Part shown: one piece after another, positions 1 through 11,799 of the stretch
How positions within the stretch are numbered: position 1 is the stretch's first letter
How the letters are laid out: each line of letters begins with the position of its first letter
Assembly (NCBI GenBank): GCA_944548615.1
Contig: OX155952.1
Location: 26,786,418 to 26,850,417 of the forward strand
Reading direction: 5' to 3'
Source of the DNA: Micropterix aruncella
Lineage: Eukaryota > Arthropoda > Insecta > Lepidoptera > Micropterigidae
DNA length: 64,000 nucleotides
Made by a program: the position numbers and the translations under genes
The notes under the pieces: generated by a model
What the model was told of the DNA's origin: nothing
The model's database searches: none
Seen by the model: only the letters and a program-made list of their open reading frames with translations

Positions 1-1871
1 ACTCGAAGTATTTTTGCTATTATTTGTTTAGGTATTAGAAACTGATGTGATAATTAGTTATAGGAAAATTCTTAAAATTATTTTTCTAACTGTTAATAAG
101 AACAAACCAGGACCAAATGTAAAATAACATTTTTTGATAGAAATAGTGCATAATGTGGTTGTGAATTAGTATCAATGAAAATGACCAGTAATTTAATGTT
201 TTAAAATCGCGCCACTGTCCAAATTTGTATTTTGTAATTATTATTGTTTTATCTGTTATGGTTTTTTCTTTAAATTGCGTTGAAATCTCTTTTCCTAGTT
301 TATGATATAATAATTAGATGTAACGACCTTTTTGTAAATATAATTTAAAATTTCTACTTAATTAAGATCAAATAGTGTACAATTTTAGTTAGCACAAATA
401 AAGTTTATTAACAAATTGTTAATGTGTTCTTATGTAAATTAATTAAAAAAATATAATTAACAGAAATTCTCATGTTTTCATGCAGGAATCATTTATGTGG
501 TTGCATTTCAGGACGCTGCTTGATTTAAATGACTTGATTTAAAGGATGTGGTATGACTTGGGTTAATTGCTATTTAAGCCTTATTTTTTGCGTATGATAA
601 AAATGGACATTGCCCTGTACTATTACCTGTATAGTAAAATCTTTTGTAAATAATAATTATAATGAATTCCTATACATTTATAAAACGCAAAGTCAACGTC
701 GATCTTAATTTTGGAGTGATTTGTTACTAATTTAGACAAGCTGAATTGAATGACATGGCAACAAAATAAACTTAGTCTGTATGTCTATTCCAACAGATAA
801 GAAAGAAAGTCAGAGGTTGATCTTTGTTATACTTATATATAGCTTAAGAATTCCTATCTATTTTAGGCTAAATATGATAAGAAATATGTGTATTGGTTTA
901 AAAGTTATTGGCAAAAACCTGAATTTTCGTACTGAATATTATACTATCTTGCAGTCTTACACGGCTGACTGTCCGCCCAATTCAAACCTAGATACAAATC
1001 TAGTTTCCACTTCTAAATCTCTCCTGACCATAAACAAATACACCATAACTTAGATCAAAGTTGAAAAAGCCTAAAGTTAAATAACATAAACTAACGAAAA
1101 ATCAGTGGATTATAAAAAAAGGCTATTGTTTTATAAAATGGGTAACATATGATTTTGTCTTTTCCGAGTTGAAGTGTACCGAAATTGGAATTTCTTTTAT
1201 ATACGATATGGATATGTGGCATTCAAATGCATAAATCACTCAAATGCTATAATTATAAAATTTCCCTGATTAAAATCAAATTAAAAAAATTCAAAATATA
1301 AAAATTATATAATTTCCTTGACTAATTATAATATTTCAGGTTTTATCGATTAAGCCTGACTTGTTGCTGGGAAATACATTAATGATCTTATTATTATCTT
1401 GTTTGTCGAAGTGTTTTAGGCATATTGTATTAACTCCATTCGCAAGCAAGAGCTGTGGAAGCAAATGATCATTGCCCTGAAAATAAAATATATATTTTTA
1501 CCCAGGTATTATGAGATGAAACTCCAACTAATCATATCCGATATTTTTAATACTTTTGACAATATCAGCAAAATAATATAAATTAAGCTAAATTGCGCAT
1601 TTTGAATACGTATTAATTGTAAGAAGTAAAATAAAATAGCATCAGACCTTCGAACTCTTTCCGACACGTCCTACCAAAATTTAGCATTTCTTAGCAGCCA
1701 TCCTGTCAAAATAACCAGAGATATTAGAATAGAATATGCCTAACAAACTTCGTAAAATACGATAATAGCAAGATCGTTATTACAATGGCCTGCAACGAGT
1801 CAGGCCCTAAAATGGACTAGTCACATTCAATAATTATAGTATTTGAGAGACAGAAGGAGTATGGGATAGTT

Positions 1872-2160
1872 ATGGGACACAGAAGGAGCCTCTCCAAAGA
1901 TTGTGCACATTTTCGACTATCTGCTACTATGAACAATCGTACATCCCTGGAAACGGTGGGTTTAAACTCATCGGCTAATCCTTCTACCACCGGGCCAGAC
2001 GACACTGTGACAAGATGTCCAGCCAATCCAGTGCGCGTGGGCTACACAGCGAATATAATATGTGATTGTGGAACGCTACAGGATGAAGACCACCAGTCCT
2101 GCCTCAGCTGTTAGCCCCTATCACAAACCAGGACTTACATTACCGTGCGAATTATTATTA
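1872..2160 (+). pseudogene. Possible C-terminal remnant of a non-LTR retrotransposon
   Basis: Conceptual translation gives ANIICDCGTLQDEDHQSC and, after a shift, APITNQDLHYR. The CxCG...Q..H pattern followed by a short tail is typical of the zinc-knuckle end of insect non-LTR polyproteins. It is very short and broken, and the call is weak. Confidence 0.3.
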
Positions 2161-2539
2161 TTATATTTTTGTTTTGTTTTGGGAAACATACAGCGCACAC
2201 AATATACGTAAGTACTTATATGAAAACATAGAAAAAAAGAAAAACATTACGCCGATAATCATTTCCTGCGAAAGTAACATTATAAAACATTTAAAATATC
2301 AATATATTTACTTAAAAAATAATTATAAAATAAACTAGGTTCATATTAAATATAAAATTAACATAGAAATCCGCTTGGAAAGGTAGCGAATTGGAAGTGA
2401 TTAGGAAGGAGTTGGAGGATGGTATATGTGTATATAGATATAAATATAGATATAGATAGGTCGTATACTGAATATATAGATACAGATATTTATTGATGTT
2501 TGTAGATATTTATCGATATTTATAAATATTTATCGTAGC

Positions 2540-2900
2540 TACTGATATGATGCATGATAATTATATAACTAAGTGCGATAGGTATTAACAAGTTCATTAG
2601 GTGCTTGCTTGAGGTTAAAAATGTCTATGGTGAAGAAACAAGAGTCGTACGTGCACATCAGCCTATAAGCGAAGGATTTTTTTTCGTAGTTGGTATTGGC
2701 GCGAGAGACTTCAAACGTGCGTGAATTGCGAATTAATCGCGGTGGAACGAAAAAACGTAAGTTTTCAACAAGGTATGGACTAATTATTGTATTGTGGATA
2801 ACTTTGTGTAACAGTACCATATCAGCCACTGTGCGTGCGGTCCAGTCTGCTCTCGTACGTAGGAAGACCCAAGCGTCCGCGAATATAAATGTAGTTTAAA
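2540..2900 (-). pseudogene. Non-LTR retrotransposon reverse transcriptase C-terminus
   Basis: The minus strand encodes about 86-100 residues including LLHKVIHNTIISPYLVE, then VPPRLIRNSRTFEV and a final DIFNL. This is the spacing of the region following the reverse transcriptase in CR1/Jockey-like elements (LHKL-NG-I-SP-LL ... VP--R---F). It resembles the remnants at 53526 and 54970. A GATATA-rich simple repeat at 2420-2540 lies on its 3' side. The 5' part is lost. Confidence 0.5.
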
Positions 2901-3129
2901 AACGCCTTTGGATACATTTTATCCTGCTTCTGTAGACCGAATATTGCGGATTCCAAATTGAGTACGCAAATACCACTGTACTGCGAACGAAGCGAAATAT
3001 AACATCTTCAGGACATTTATATTCGAAAAAGGTCTTTAGTTTAATTGGAACAAAGAGTATTTTTTTAGAAAAGTGCTTTATCGGACATAAACACACAAAA
3101 ACACTACTAGTAGTTGTATATTGTAAGTT

Positions 3130-3325
3130 TTAATATAGAATGTGTCCTCCTTTTGCGTTGATAACACCTTTCAGCTTTCTTTTAGTTCATCATCGTGAAA
3201 CCATACTTAAATTACTGCACTGATCATCTTGGTTTTCGTTGTACAATCCATCGTGAAGAGCCGTTTTCTTGCAAATGACCCAGAGGTTTTCGATTGGGTT
3301 GAGATCGGGGGAGTTTCCAACAAAC
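3130..3325 (-). pseudogene. Tc1-like transposase C-terminal fragment
   Basis: The minus strand reads GNSPDLNPIENLWVICKK, the Tc1 DDE motif around the last catalytic Asp/Glu, then a degraded stretch with stops, and RKLKGVINAKGGHILY, the usual Tc1 C-terminal ending. Everything upstream of this, with the first two catalytic aspartates, is missing. It is a decayed fragment of a cut-and-paste transposon. Confidence 0.75.
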
Positions 3326-3393
3326 AGTGTTTTTACATAGAACCAAATTACTGTACATGAATGGCCCGGAGAAAATTAACAGATTTTTAAATT

Positions 3394-3785
3394 AATTTTC
3401 AAAATTAACGGTCAACAGCAAAGACACACAATTTTATATACGCATTCAATTATGATAGCCCGTTCTTAATTTCACCATGGACTGGCTGCTGCACCCAGGG
3501 TTGGCTCCCGACAAGGGTATTTCTCAACGGTCGACAGCACAGCAACGAAATTTTGTATACGCATTCATCTGTGATAGCCCGTTCTAATATTCACCGCGAC
3601 ACTTTCACGCTGCTGCACCCAGCGCTGGCTTCCAACGAGGGCACTTCTCAACGATCAATTTTGTATAGCATATGATTATAATTTATATGAAACACGAATT
3701 TCTGTATATTATTTGATTATGACACCTCGTTTTAAGTCCTACTGTGACATGGCTGCTGCACCCGGAGTTGGCTCGGGACAGAGCA
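3394..3785 (+). repeat. Tandem array of a 116-128 bp unit
   Basis: About three and a half degenerate units. Each contains GCTGCACCCAGGGTTGGCTC, then CTCAACGGTCAACAGCACAG, then ATTTTGTATACGCATTCA and GATAGCCCGTTCTAA. The same unit recurs at 31806-31930, 32566-32795 and 37027-37385. Confidence 0.75.
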
Positions 3786-4081
3786 TTTTAATAAAAGCTT
3801 GTTTTTAAAAATGTGCCTTTTTACTTTGGAGCGAGCCAAGGCATGGTTAAATGTGAGAGTGACAATGTATTGTTAAAAATAGACCTCTACATTTTAACTG
3901 ATTTTGATGACTTAACGCTCTATGGCTTAAAATCAGCGATTTTTGAAAATATAATGTTTGTAATATTACATATTGAGTACAAACATATGTGTGATGTGAG
4001 CTCTGTGCACGGACCAAGTGCCTCAACTAGTCAACCGATTTGAATGAAATTTGGTAAATGCGGTTCTAGTTTATGCGTATA

Positions 4082-4236
4082 TAACCGTTCTAAATAAGAT
4101 AAAAGGCGAATTTACCGCGTAAAGTTTGTAACACCCGACGTTTCCGCGACGTTGCAACCGCCGTTATCTATGGTAGACAACAGCGATTGCAACGTCGCCG
4201 AAACATCGAGTGTTACAAAATTCACGCGGTAAATTC
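4082..4236. repeat. Penelope-like palindromic repeat, copy 1 (interrupted)
   Basis: Two inverted arms run from GAATTTACCGCGT to ACGCGGTAAATTC around a centre near 4172. The outer right end (GTCAAGCAACCGCGATAGTC) is found only at about 4750-4785, so a foreign segment, 4237-4745, seems to have inserted in this copy. Confidence 0.6.
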
Positions 4237-4245
4237 GTTTTTTAT

Positions 4246-4277
<32 letters not shown>

Positions 4278-4745
4278 GGTACATAGGATTAGGTATACAG
4301 TTCATTCATTGGTCATGTAATCTTATAATAATTATATAAATTATTTGATAATTAATATAGGGAGGTTTAACACATCTTACATGACCTTTACTGCCAATAG
4401 CACATCTAACTAGGCGATAATTTGGCCCGTCTCTAGATGTGCATATTTTTATGCAATTTTAAGAAATGAAGTGTTTTTTTTTAAATAAATTATTTGGACC
4501 CACCACCTGTATATATACATAAATATACCAATTTTATAAAAAATATAGCTATGTAATAAATATATACATTTATAGTTGTAATTTAATAAAATTTAATTAA
4601 GAAAAATAGATAAGTGATACTAAATAAATTGTCGTGCGTTGCAAAGAAGTTGATCAGATTTTACATATCCCTTGTTAAGTAGCCATCTATTAAGGTTTGC
4701 TTTAAATATTTTTATGTTAGGATAATTTTTCATGTCTTCATTATT
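4237..4745 (-). mobile_element. Non-LTR 3' end with TTTA-repeat tail, inserted in a palindromic repeat
   Basis: It begins with (TTTA)n at 4246-4277, the tail of an element lying on the minus strand. A unique-looking 3' UTR-like body follows. No coding sequence remains. It separates the two parts of the palindromic repeat copy 1. Confidence 0.4.
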
Positions 4746-5337
4746 TTTAATGTCAAGCAACCGCGATAGTCTCTGATTTCATATATATAACCGTTTTTTG
4801 GTTTGAACTCGAAAATTAAATGTAGGTATTTGTCAAAGAAATTAAAACCAAAATATGTATATTTTTAATAATACAGCTATAACGATTTTATATGCAATAA
4901 CTATAAATCGACTCTAGTAGCTACGTCGGAAAAATCTCTTTTTTTGGCCCATGAGAAAGAAAAATTGTGCTCGCATTTTATTTCCTATATTTTTTCAAAA
5001 TATGCGTTGTAATTTTCTATAAAGATTTTACCCAGCATCCGGTGCCTGGGACTGGAGAGAAAAAACAATATTTACCTATGTATATTCTTCGGTAGTTTAT
5101 AATAATGATATTTAACTCCCTGTCTCGTATTTATTAACGATTTTGGAAAAGGGAGTTTTCACATGATTACGAAAAGTTTATGTCTCTATTTAATGTACGA
5201 TATCCTTGAGTTTATAAATGGCCCCTTTCATTATAATATCTGTATCCGAGCTTTTGTCGACAGCCCGCCTAGTTTTTCGATTTTTTCATTAGAACCAGGA
5301 CGATTGAAAAGGGGCATATTCTATGACGATATTCTTA

Positions 5338-5357
5338 TGACGTCACAAATGACGTCG
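5338..5357. promoter_or_regulatory. Paired CRE/ATF-type sites
   Basis: TGACGTCA at 5338-5345 and TGACGTCG at 5350-5357, 12 bp apart, with TGACGTTT further on near 5414. These fit bZIP (CREB/ATF) half-sites. There is no nearby gene to assign them to, so function is unproven. Confidence 0.3.
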
Positions 5358-5518
5358 CCTGCAGAGGAAACCAGAAGCAAAGATATTAGAAATGTATGCG
5401 TGTCTATGGTGCGTGACGTTTTAAAAATACAATGACGGTGGGAATGCTATACCATGTTCATCTGATTAGAAGCTATGTATGCAGCTAATTTTCATATTTT
5501 TAATTACCTATATAACAA

Positions 5519-6366
5519 ACTAGCTGACCCGTGCCTACTTCGTTGAGCGGTAAAGATTTTTACTTGTGATGAAATTATGAGTGTGGTTCGGTTAGTACTG
5601 GGTGCTATGATTTATTTCCTGACTGCCAAAAGGAGGGTTATAATTTTACTGCATATGTATGTATGTATTTGCATGCCAATTTGGCTATATTACCGGGTTT
5701 CAAATAAGTGAATGAAATGATTATGATTGAATTAATTCTGTTTATTTTAATTCTTCAAAACTTCTCTCTATACTATATTATATCTAATGTTATTATTTGG
5801 TACCAAAATATATTGTCTTTCAGGAGTTCCAACCCGAGATAAGGTCGCGGGTCCATACCTATGTCGTATTATCTCTTTAACCATTTATGTAGTAAAAGGG
5901 AAAAGTCTTTTGTTTTAAACACTTGAGACGATAAATTTACTTATTTTGATAAGAATTCATAATTGTTGATAATATGACCAATAAACATGACCTAACGATT
6001 TAAATTATTTTTTAATATAAAAAACTACTTTTTGTGACTTAAATATAAAAGTAAAACATATGCTGTCGCTGACTTTTTTTATGGCATTATCAAGCTCTAC
6101 AACTTTTCTCTAGAACTCAATCATATATCTCTCATCGTTAAGGCAGCGTTCGTAAGAAACATTTTCATTCGACCGTTTTTTCTCCGACTTACTTTGCAAA
6201 TCCGACTACCACGAAAAAGTCTTTTAATTTTTCGGATTATTATATAGCCTATGACACTCACAAATATTTCTATTGGTAAAAGAATTTTCAAAATCGGTTC
6301 GGTAGATCCAGAGATTATTTCCTACAACCTCACAAACTTTACCTCTTTATAATATTAGTATAGATA
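5519..6366. mobile_element. Insect dispersed repeat (CTAGCTGACCCG ... TAATATTAGTATAGAT)
   Basis: It starts with AACTAGCTGACCCGTGCC and ends with ATAATATTAGTATAGAT, the two ends of a very common insect non-autonomous retroelement. Near the 3' end is AAAATCGGTTCGGTAGATCC, also typical. It has no coding capacity. Placement in the RTE/SINE group comes from memory of the family. Confidence 0.5.
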
Positions 6367-6789
6367 AATAAACAACAAAAAATAAATTTATAATATAAAA
6401 CATGTTTGTAGCCAGGAATTTGCGAACGTGAACAATACAGGTTTAAATCATGGGCATTGCGTTAATATTTGCATAACAAGCGATGGTGAATAGTGAATCT
6501 AATGACGTTTTTTTCCTTTTTGTCAAAATTTCATCAAAATTCAGTGAAATGTTACAATAACATCGATTAAAACAGCAGTCTTATTATTTTTATTAAATAT
6601 GTACATATATAAAAAGTGCTACAGTTCATAAAATGCTCTGCCAAATGCAGTAATGACATGGAAATTTTATCGTTAAACGGCCATCAATCATTAATAAATA
6701 TTATTAATCATTCTTTTAATTGTGTCAGCGTAATGTGAAAGCAGGAAAAAATAAAGGACAAATGTTCTATTTCTGGTCATATAAAGTGT

Positions 6790-7225
6790 GATTAAAAATC
6801 GAGTACTATCGCGGTTGTTCGACATGAAAAATAAGATTACAAAAGGATTTACCGCGTGAATTTTGTAGCACCCTCGTTTTGGCGATGTTACAACTGCCGC
6901 TATCTAGGGTAGACCGTTTGGATAGACTTGTTATCCGTTATTGTCCTACGGGTAGGCGGCAAAGTGCTGCTGTTACTACGCAGGTTATACTAGTGTGGGG
7001 TTCGGGAGGATGTGGGGGAAGGGGGCTGCGCGAGGGAATTTGAATATCCGCCTTGCACACAATGCTCACTGTATATTGTTTCGTGTCCTTGCTCTCGGCG
7101 ATGGGGTTTTTAGAACATTTAAGAAGATTTCTTCACGTAGTACCTACAGAGTTTGAAACCGTCGCCTCTGTTGAAGTCCGAGGCCCTTCCTTTTTCAATG
7201 GCTTCGGGAGATAGTGGGCCCTTTT
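6790..7225 (-). mobile_element. Penelope-like element 3' end, copy 1
   Basis: The first part carries one arm of the palindromic repeat (ACCGCGTGAATTTTGTAGCA). The segment at about 7145-7225, read on the minus strand, gives EAIEKGRASDFNRGDGFKL, the C-terminal signature of Penelope-like reverse transcriptase/GIY-YIG proteins. The homologous copy at 34205 is longer. The 5' coding part is lost at the junction with the R2 repeat. Confidence 0.55.
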
Positions 7226-7640
7226 GCAGTTTGGCCACGAAACCCATTCGTTCAGGGTCGGTCATACTCACGGATCAACACCCATCCGGCGGCTTCCACG
7301 CAGAAGGGAGAGCCAGGCTAAGACGCTGGCCTGCGCCCCCCCCCCCAGAAGTCAACCTTCGGGCGCTCCTGGACTGTTTGCGCACCGTGCGGCGTCAGCC
7401 AATCGATTGTGCACTCTAACAGCCGGGGGAGTCTGGAAACAGTAATGTTTCCTATAGAGCGGGGGTGGTTGTTAACCTTATGGCAACTGCTCTCTAAACA
7501 ACCATTCGCCCTCCCTATCCCGGGTGAATAAGCCGGGCAAAGGATTCCGTGGTCCGCGATAGATTCGGTATACACCGTATCACCGCTTCATAAGGTAGAG
7601 GACCGCGCAATCGACCGAATCCTGCGGGCAAGTAAAATTG
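7225..7640 (+). repeat. GC-rich dispersed repeat R2, copy 1
   Basis: Diagnostic segments are AACACCCATCCGGCGGC, GCGTCAGCCAATCGATTGTG, GTTTCCTATAGAGCGGGGGT and GATAGATTCGGTATACACCG. At least nine copies lie in this window in both orientations. No transposase is recognised. Confidence 0.7.
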
Positions 7641-8029
7641 TTCTTCGGATAGCCCGATGGGATTTTGAAACTACATTCAGTGGTTCGCAGATAGCCGATT
7701 TTTCTCGCTGTATTTTTTCAACAGTCTTAATGTGTTCTCATAGTCGTGTGGCTGTGAGCCGTTTCGTTTGCCCAACGCACAGTATGCTAACGCACAGCTG
7801 GTTTGATTGAATACTCACCGTGGGTTTGCAGTGGTATTACATTCTTGACAGGCGTCGGAGATCGAGATATATTTTGGGTCGGTTTCAAGATCGTTTATAC
7901 ATATTATTTGTTTAGCTTCGTATTTATTCGATGCGTTTCGCCCTGGACGTACGGTCAGAATGCTCGTGTTCTGCTCGGTTTCTGAATATGTTGTCTGTAT
8001 TGAATTGTGTCTGTATCTCGTGATATTTT

Positions 8030-8370
8030 CCGTTACCAATATTGGACTTTAAGTCGAAATATTGGATTTCTGTCTATATTTCATTTTTCTTTCCTGTCCC
8101 ACCTACCGACCAGGAGGAAAAGTATTGGGAACGCAGTTTTTTTCTTCGAAATGACGGTAATATTTATTTTGAGCCCCTTGAGACGATTAAGGTCATTTTC
8201 AGATTGAAGTCTGTCGGTGTGGGTATTCCTCCACGATAGCGCCCAAACGCTTCATCCAATTAAGCTGAAATTTGGCATGCAGGCATCATTCGGTCATGGC
8301 AAGAGTTGAAAAGATTGTAGTTGAAATCGGTCCACCAAAGGGCGCGCTGGTCTTACTTCAGTCTCGAAAT
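8030..8370 (+). repeat. 330-bp dispersed repeat, copy 1
   Basis: It opens with CGAAATATTGGATTTCTGTC and contains GAGACGATTAAGG, ATTCCTCCACGATAGCGCCC, GCTGAAATTTGGCATGCAGG and GAAATCGGTCCACCA. Other copies are at 11055, 11400 and 42285. It is non-coding and of unknown class. Confidence 0.7.
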
Positions 8371-8446
8371 ATTGCAGTTCCAGGCGTGAAATTCTGTACA
8401 CAGATGCCTTGTTGAACCGGAATTAGGTTGGGAAATTTTAGTTGAA

Positions 8447-8728
8447 ATGTCTCGATCGAATACAAGCGATGCAAAAGTGCTTTACAGTGGTAAGAACAAA
8501 CTAAGTTCTGAGGACCCCCCGGTTAGCTACGCCAACCTGTTTCAACATTGCCTGACATTCTGCTATTTTCTGTGGATCGGCAATAATTATTATAAACCAA
8601 TCGACGCAGTAGCAATGGCATGCACCGTATTGACGATAGTTATCGACTTATATATGGAATATTGTATGTGTTTTATTTTATTTATATATACATATTACTG
8701 TTGTAATAGCTCCCGAAATTACGATTAA
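8447..8728 (+). CDS. Unrecognised hydrophobic open frame, possible exon
   Basis: A 93-codon frame begins MSRSNTSDAKVLYSGKNK. It has a polar N-terminus and two hydrophobic stretches around residues 35-45 and 55-70, which could be membrane segments. After residue 72 the sequence reaches GTATGT, a usable donor, and composition then turns AT-rich, so only the first 72 codons look coding-like. I see no similar copy elsewhere in the window, unlike most frames here. No family is recognised. It lies just downstream of a 330-bp dispersed repeat and may be repeat-derived. Confidence 0.22.
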   Translation: MSRSNTSDAKVLYSGKNKLSSEDPPVSYANLFQHCLTFCYFLWIGNNYYKPIDAVAMACTVLTIVIDLYMEYCMCFILFIYTYYCCNSSRNYD

Positions 8729-8848
8729 TTAACCTTTCCCCGGGGTGATTACTATGTAAAACACCATTAAGTTGGAATTACCACGTTGATTTTATAAGAA
8801 GGTTTTAGGCTGTAAGATGGCTCGGTTAATAAATTATGTTTTTTAATT

Positions 8849-8868
8849 GCCCCTCCCCCCCCCCCCCT
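8849..8868. repeat. Poly-C tract
   Basis: A near-pure C run within CCCCTCCCCCCCCCCC, in otherwise AT-rich DNA. Length is likely to be unstable. Confidence 0.7.
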
Positions 8869-9063
8869 TCATTCCTCTCCGTTCCTTTCATTATTTAGAG
8901 ATGATCTCTCCAGTCATGATTCGAGCAATTTTGCTCGGTACTCCGAGACAAATTTCAATGGCTCCGGAGAAATTAGCACATCCTTTCACTACTGTATAAT
9001 GTCCTACACAATCTTACATTACCCACATACCTCAAAGAGGCTTTTAACTAGTTAGGGAGTCAT

Positions 9064-9363
9064 TGGGCTTGATTGCGTTACTTCGTGAACTAAAATCGGA
9101 CATTTGTTCGTGTGAACGAGATAAAGCAATACGCTAGAGCGGAATGTGAAATGAACGGTTGTCATTTTTTCGCATTTAAATACCCATCAAAGTTAGGGCA
9201 TCTGAATCTAACACCGCACAAAATTAAATATGCACGAGTATAAGTTTGGCAGGCAGTTTCTATCGACGATAGTTCGTTTCATATTCCGCTCTAATGTATT
9301 GCTCTATCTCGTTCGCTTGATCTAATTTCAGTTTTAGTTCACAAAGAAACGCAATCAGGCCCA
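9064..9363. mobile_element. 300-bp MITE with ATT target duplication, copy 1
   Basis: The ends are GGGCTTGATTGCGTTACTTC and, at the right, AAACGCAATCAGGCCC, a terminal inverted repeat that continues inwards through GTGAACTAAAATCGGA. ATT flanks both sides. A second copy with the same ends and flanks is at 30026-30309 in gene B intron 1. It has no coding capacity. Confidence 0.7.
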
Positions 9364-9545
9364 TTGTCCCACTTCGATCAAGTCAGAATAATTACCTACG
9401 TATCCCAGATCATAAAACCACATTTGTGTCCTACTCCTCCGTACGTTCAGCCCGCTTATGGAATCAGCTTCCTCCAGCTATTAGAGGCTCTATCTCGCTT
9501 TCCACCTCTAAGCAATCATAGAAAAAGCACTTATTTTTACAATAA
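9364..9545 (+). pseudogene. Non-LTR reverse transcriptase C-terminal scrap
   Basis: One frame gives TFVSYSSVRSARLWNQLPP followed by AIRGSISLSTSKQS and a stop. The pattern S-R--RLWN-LP..I..S.SL..FK matches the final residues of many insect non-LTR polyproteins. Only the last 50 or so codons remain. Confidence 0.5.
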
Positions 9546-9718
9546 ACATAAACATTATCCATTCCCTTTCCTTACCTTATATTGGAAGCTTACTTATATA
9601 TTTAAGTATGTATATATGCATGTATTTATGTCTTATTCGAATATTTTGATTTAATTTTGGATTTAGATACGTATAAAATGCATAACATTTTTAATTTATA
9701 ATGTCATCTTAAATTTTT

Positions 9719-9918
9719 NNNNNNNNNNNNNNNNNNNNNNNNNNNNNNNNNNNNNNNNNNNNNNNNNNNNNNNNNNNNNNNNNNNNNNNNNNNNNNNNNN
9801 NNNNNNNNNNNNNNNNNNNNNNNNNNNNNNNNNNNNNNNNNNNNNNNNNNNNNNNNNNNNNNNNNNNNNNNNNNNNNNNNNNNNNNNNNNNNNNNNNNNN
9901 NNNNNNNNNNNNNNNNNN
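9719..9918. other. Assembly gap (200 N)
   Basis: Exactly 200 undefined bases, most likely a fixed-size placeholder. Sequence on the right (9919-10300) is GC-rich and unlike that on the left, so real length is unknown. Confidence 0.98.
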
Positions 9919-10479
9919 TATATACAATAGTACCTACTGCGACCGCCACTGCGCCAGTGGTGTAGTTACTATAGATATGGGAGGTGGAGGCAAATGCGTC
10001 GGTAGATTTATCGCGGCGAAAGAGGAGGTTATTGCGCAATAAAATGGCTTAAGTCTGCGGCATCCGGTGGAGGGCGAAGGCGATACGATGCTGCCCGACT
10101 GTCCTCCGAAGGGCAAGACAGGCCATTGCCATTTCTAGCCGGCCGCGGTCCGACTATAGCAGTCCGGAGTGGCTAGTCTGCTCACCGCGGGGCTTCGTTC
10201 GTTGCATAAACGGACGAACCACTCTGCCAAATGAAGCGCTACGCCGGCTCCACTCCTACCCTCGACTGCTATTTGCTGAACCACTTAAACGCTGGCAATA
10301 ATTTTTCAGCACTTTTACAATGGAAAACTTGTATAAAATTTTAAGAAAAGTCTTTCCATTCATTACAATGCTGTGCTCAACGTTTTCAGCAAACGAGAGA
10401 AAATTATGCATTCTAATATTCTCTACACATATTCTTACACAGAAGGACGCTTTATTTGTTTAGGAGGGAAGAAAAATCG

Positions 10480-10790
10480 GTTGTGTCACCCCAAGACCTT
10501 CCCGGCAAGTAGCCAAGGACTGATTTCATTTGAAAATCGATGGTCGCCCTCTCTCTGTCGGCAGACAGACCCAGTTGGGTTCCGTTTCAATATCCTCGGG
10601 CGGCGCGGTTTGTTCATTGGTTAAGCGTCAGCAGATGGCGTTATTATTTGATTACAATATGTGGCAGAATTTAAATATTATTAGTGTAGCTTGTATGTAA
10701 GGTATTCCAGCCAAAATTTCGGACTAACAAGGCATTTGTGTACCAAATTTCAAGTCTGTTTATTTATTTTTATTTATTTTATGGAAATTA
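10480..10790 (-). repeat. Dispersed repeat shared with 42585-42840, inverted
   Basis: Read on the minus strand it contains TCCGAAATTTTGG, GTATTCC, ATACAAGCTACACTAATAAT and a GC-rich block that align with 42585-42840. In both places it adjoins the 330-bp repeat, so the two are probably parts of one longer element. Confidence 0.5.
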
Positions 10791-11054
10791 TTAAATTAAC
10801 CATTTACAATAAGTATAATATTAAAACAAATGGCAAAAACTTTCCTCTTCCATTCACTGGCTAGTGCTGCCCAACTGGGATATATCTGTTCCAGGGCAAG
10901 CAATTTATATTTTTCATTTAAAACGAGGGTCGATGAACCAACCAAACACAATAATAATAATATTAAAATAAAAATGTATATAATAATAATAAATATATAT
11001 AATAATAAAAACTTAATAAAAATTACAATATTATATAGGAAATAGAAATAATAC

Positions 11055-11395
11055 AAGTCCAATATTTCGAGAATAATATAATTAATATGATCGAGATTAA
11101 TATGCGCACGATTAGTGGTGGACCGATTTCAGCAACAATCTTTATAATTCTTGCCATGACCAAATGATGCATGCGAAATGCGTACCGATTTCGCTCAATC
11201 GGATTAGGCGTTTGGGTGCTATTGTGGAGGAATACACACACACACAGACAGACACATAGCCAGACTTCAATCTGATAATGGTTTTAATCGTCTCAGGGGG
11301 TAAAATGTATATTTCCATATTCATCTCGGAAAAAAAATGCGCGTTCACGACACTTTCCCTCCCGCTCGGTTGGTGGGCCGGGAAAGTAAAATGAT
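11055..11395 (-). repeat. 330-bp dispersed repeat, copy 2
   Basis: This is the reverse complement of the copy at 8030. CCAATATTTCGAG, GTGGACCGATTTCAGC, TTGGGTGC..ATTGTGGAGGAAT, a CACACAGACAGA tract and TGGTGGGCCGGGAAAGTAAA can all be followed. Confidence 0.7.
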
Positions 11396-11399
11396 ATAT

Positions 11400-11745
11400 A
11401 GACAGAAATCTAATATTTCGACTCTAAGTTAAATATTTCGAGATTGAAATATAACTAGTGGACCGATTTCAACCACATTCCAACTTTTGTCATGACCAAT
11501 AGATGCCTGCATTCCAAATTTCAGCTCAATCGGATAAAGCGTGTGGGCGCCATCGTGGAGGAATACACACAGACCCACAGACACAAAGGCACACAGACAG
11601 ACAGACACACAGACAGAAATGGAAATGGTCTTAATTATCTCAGGAGGAGCTCAAAATAGATAGGTCCGTCTAAATCTCGAAAAAAAATCGTATGAATGGT
11701 TTCCCTCCTCGTCGATTGGTGGACCGGGAAAGTAATAGGGTTCGA
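11400..11745 (-). repeat. 330-bp dispersed repeat, copy 3
   Basis: A second inverted copy directly beside copy 2, with GTGGACCGATTTCAACCAC, ATTTCAGCTCAATCGGATAA, CATCGTGGAGGAATACACAC and TGGTGGACCGGGAAAGTAAT. The two form a head-to-tail dimer. Confidence 0.7.
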
Positions 11746-11799
11746 TAATTTTAGAACAGACTATGCATATCATACTATTTTCTTCAAAAATATACTCTT

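Noticed and set aside
9704..10039. Open frames with long X runs
   Set aside because: They span the N gap; only the flanks are real sequence and show no motif.
10332..10460. TATAAAAT with TCATTA 30 bp downstream and an ATG
   Set aside because: The initiator is imperfect, the frame is short (about 30 codons) and has no signal or motif; kept below reporting threshold.
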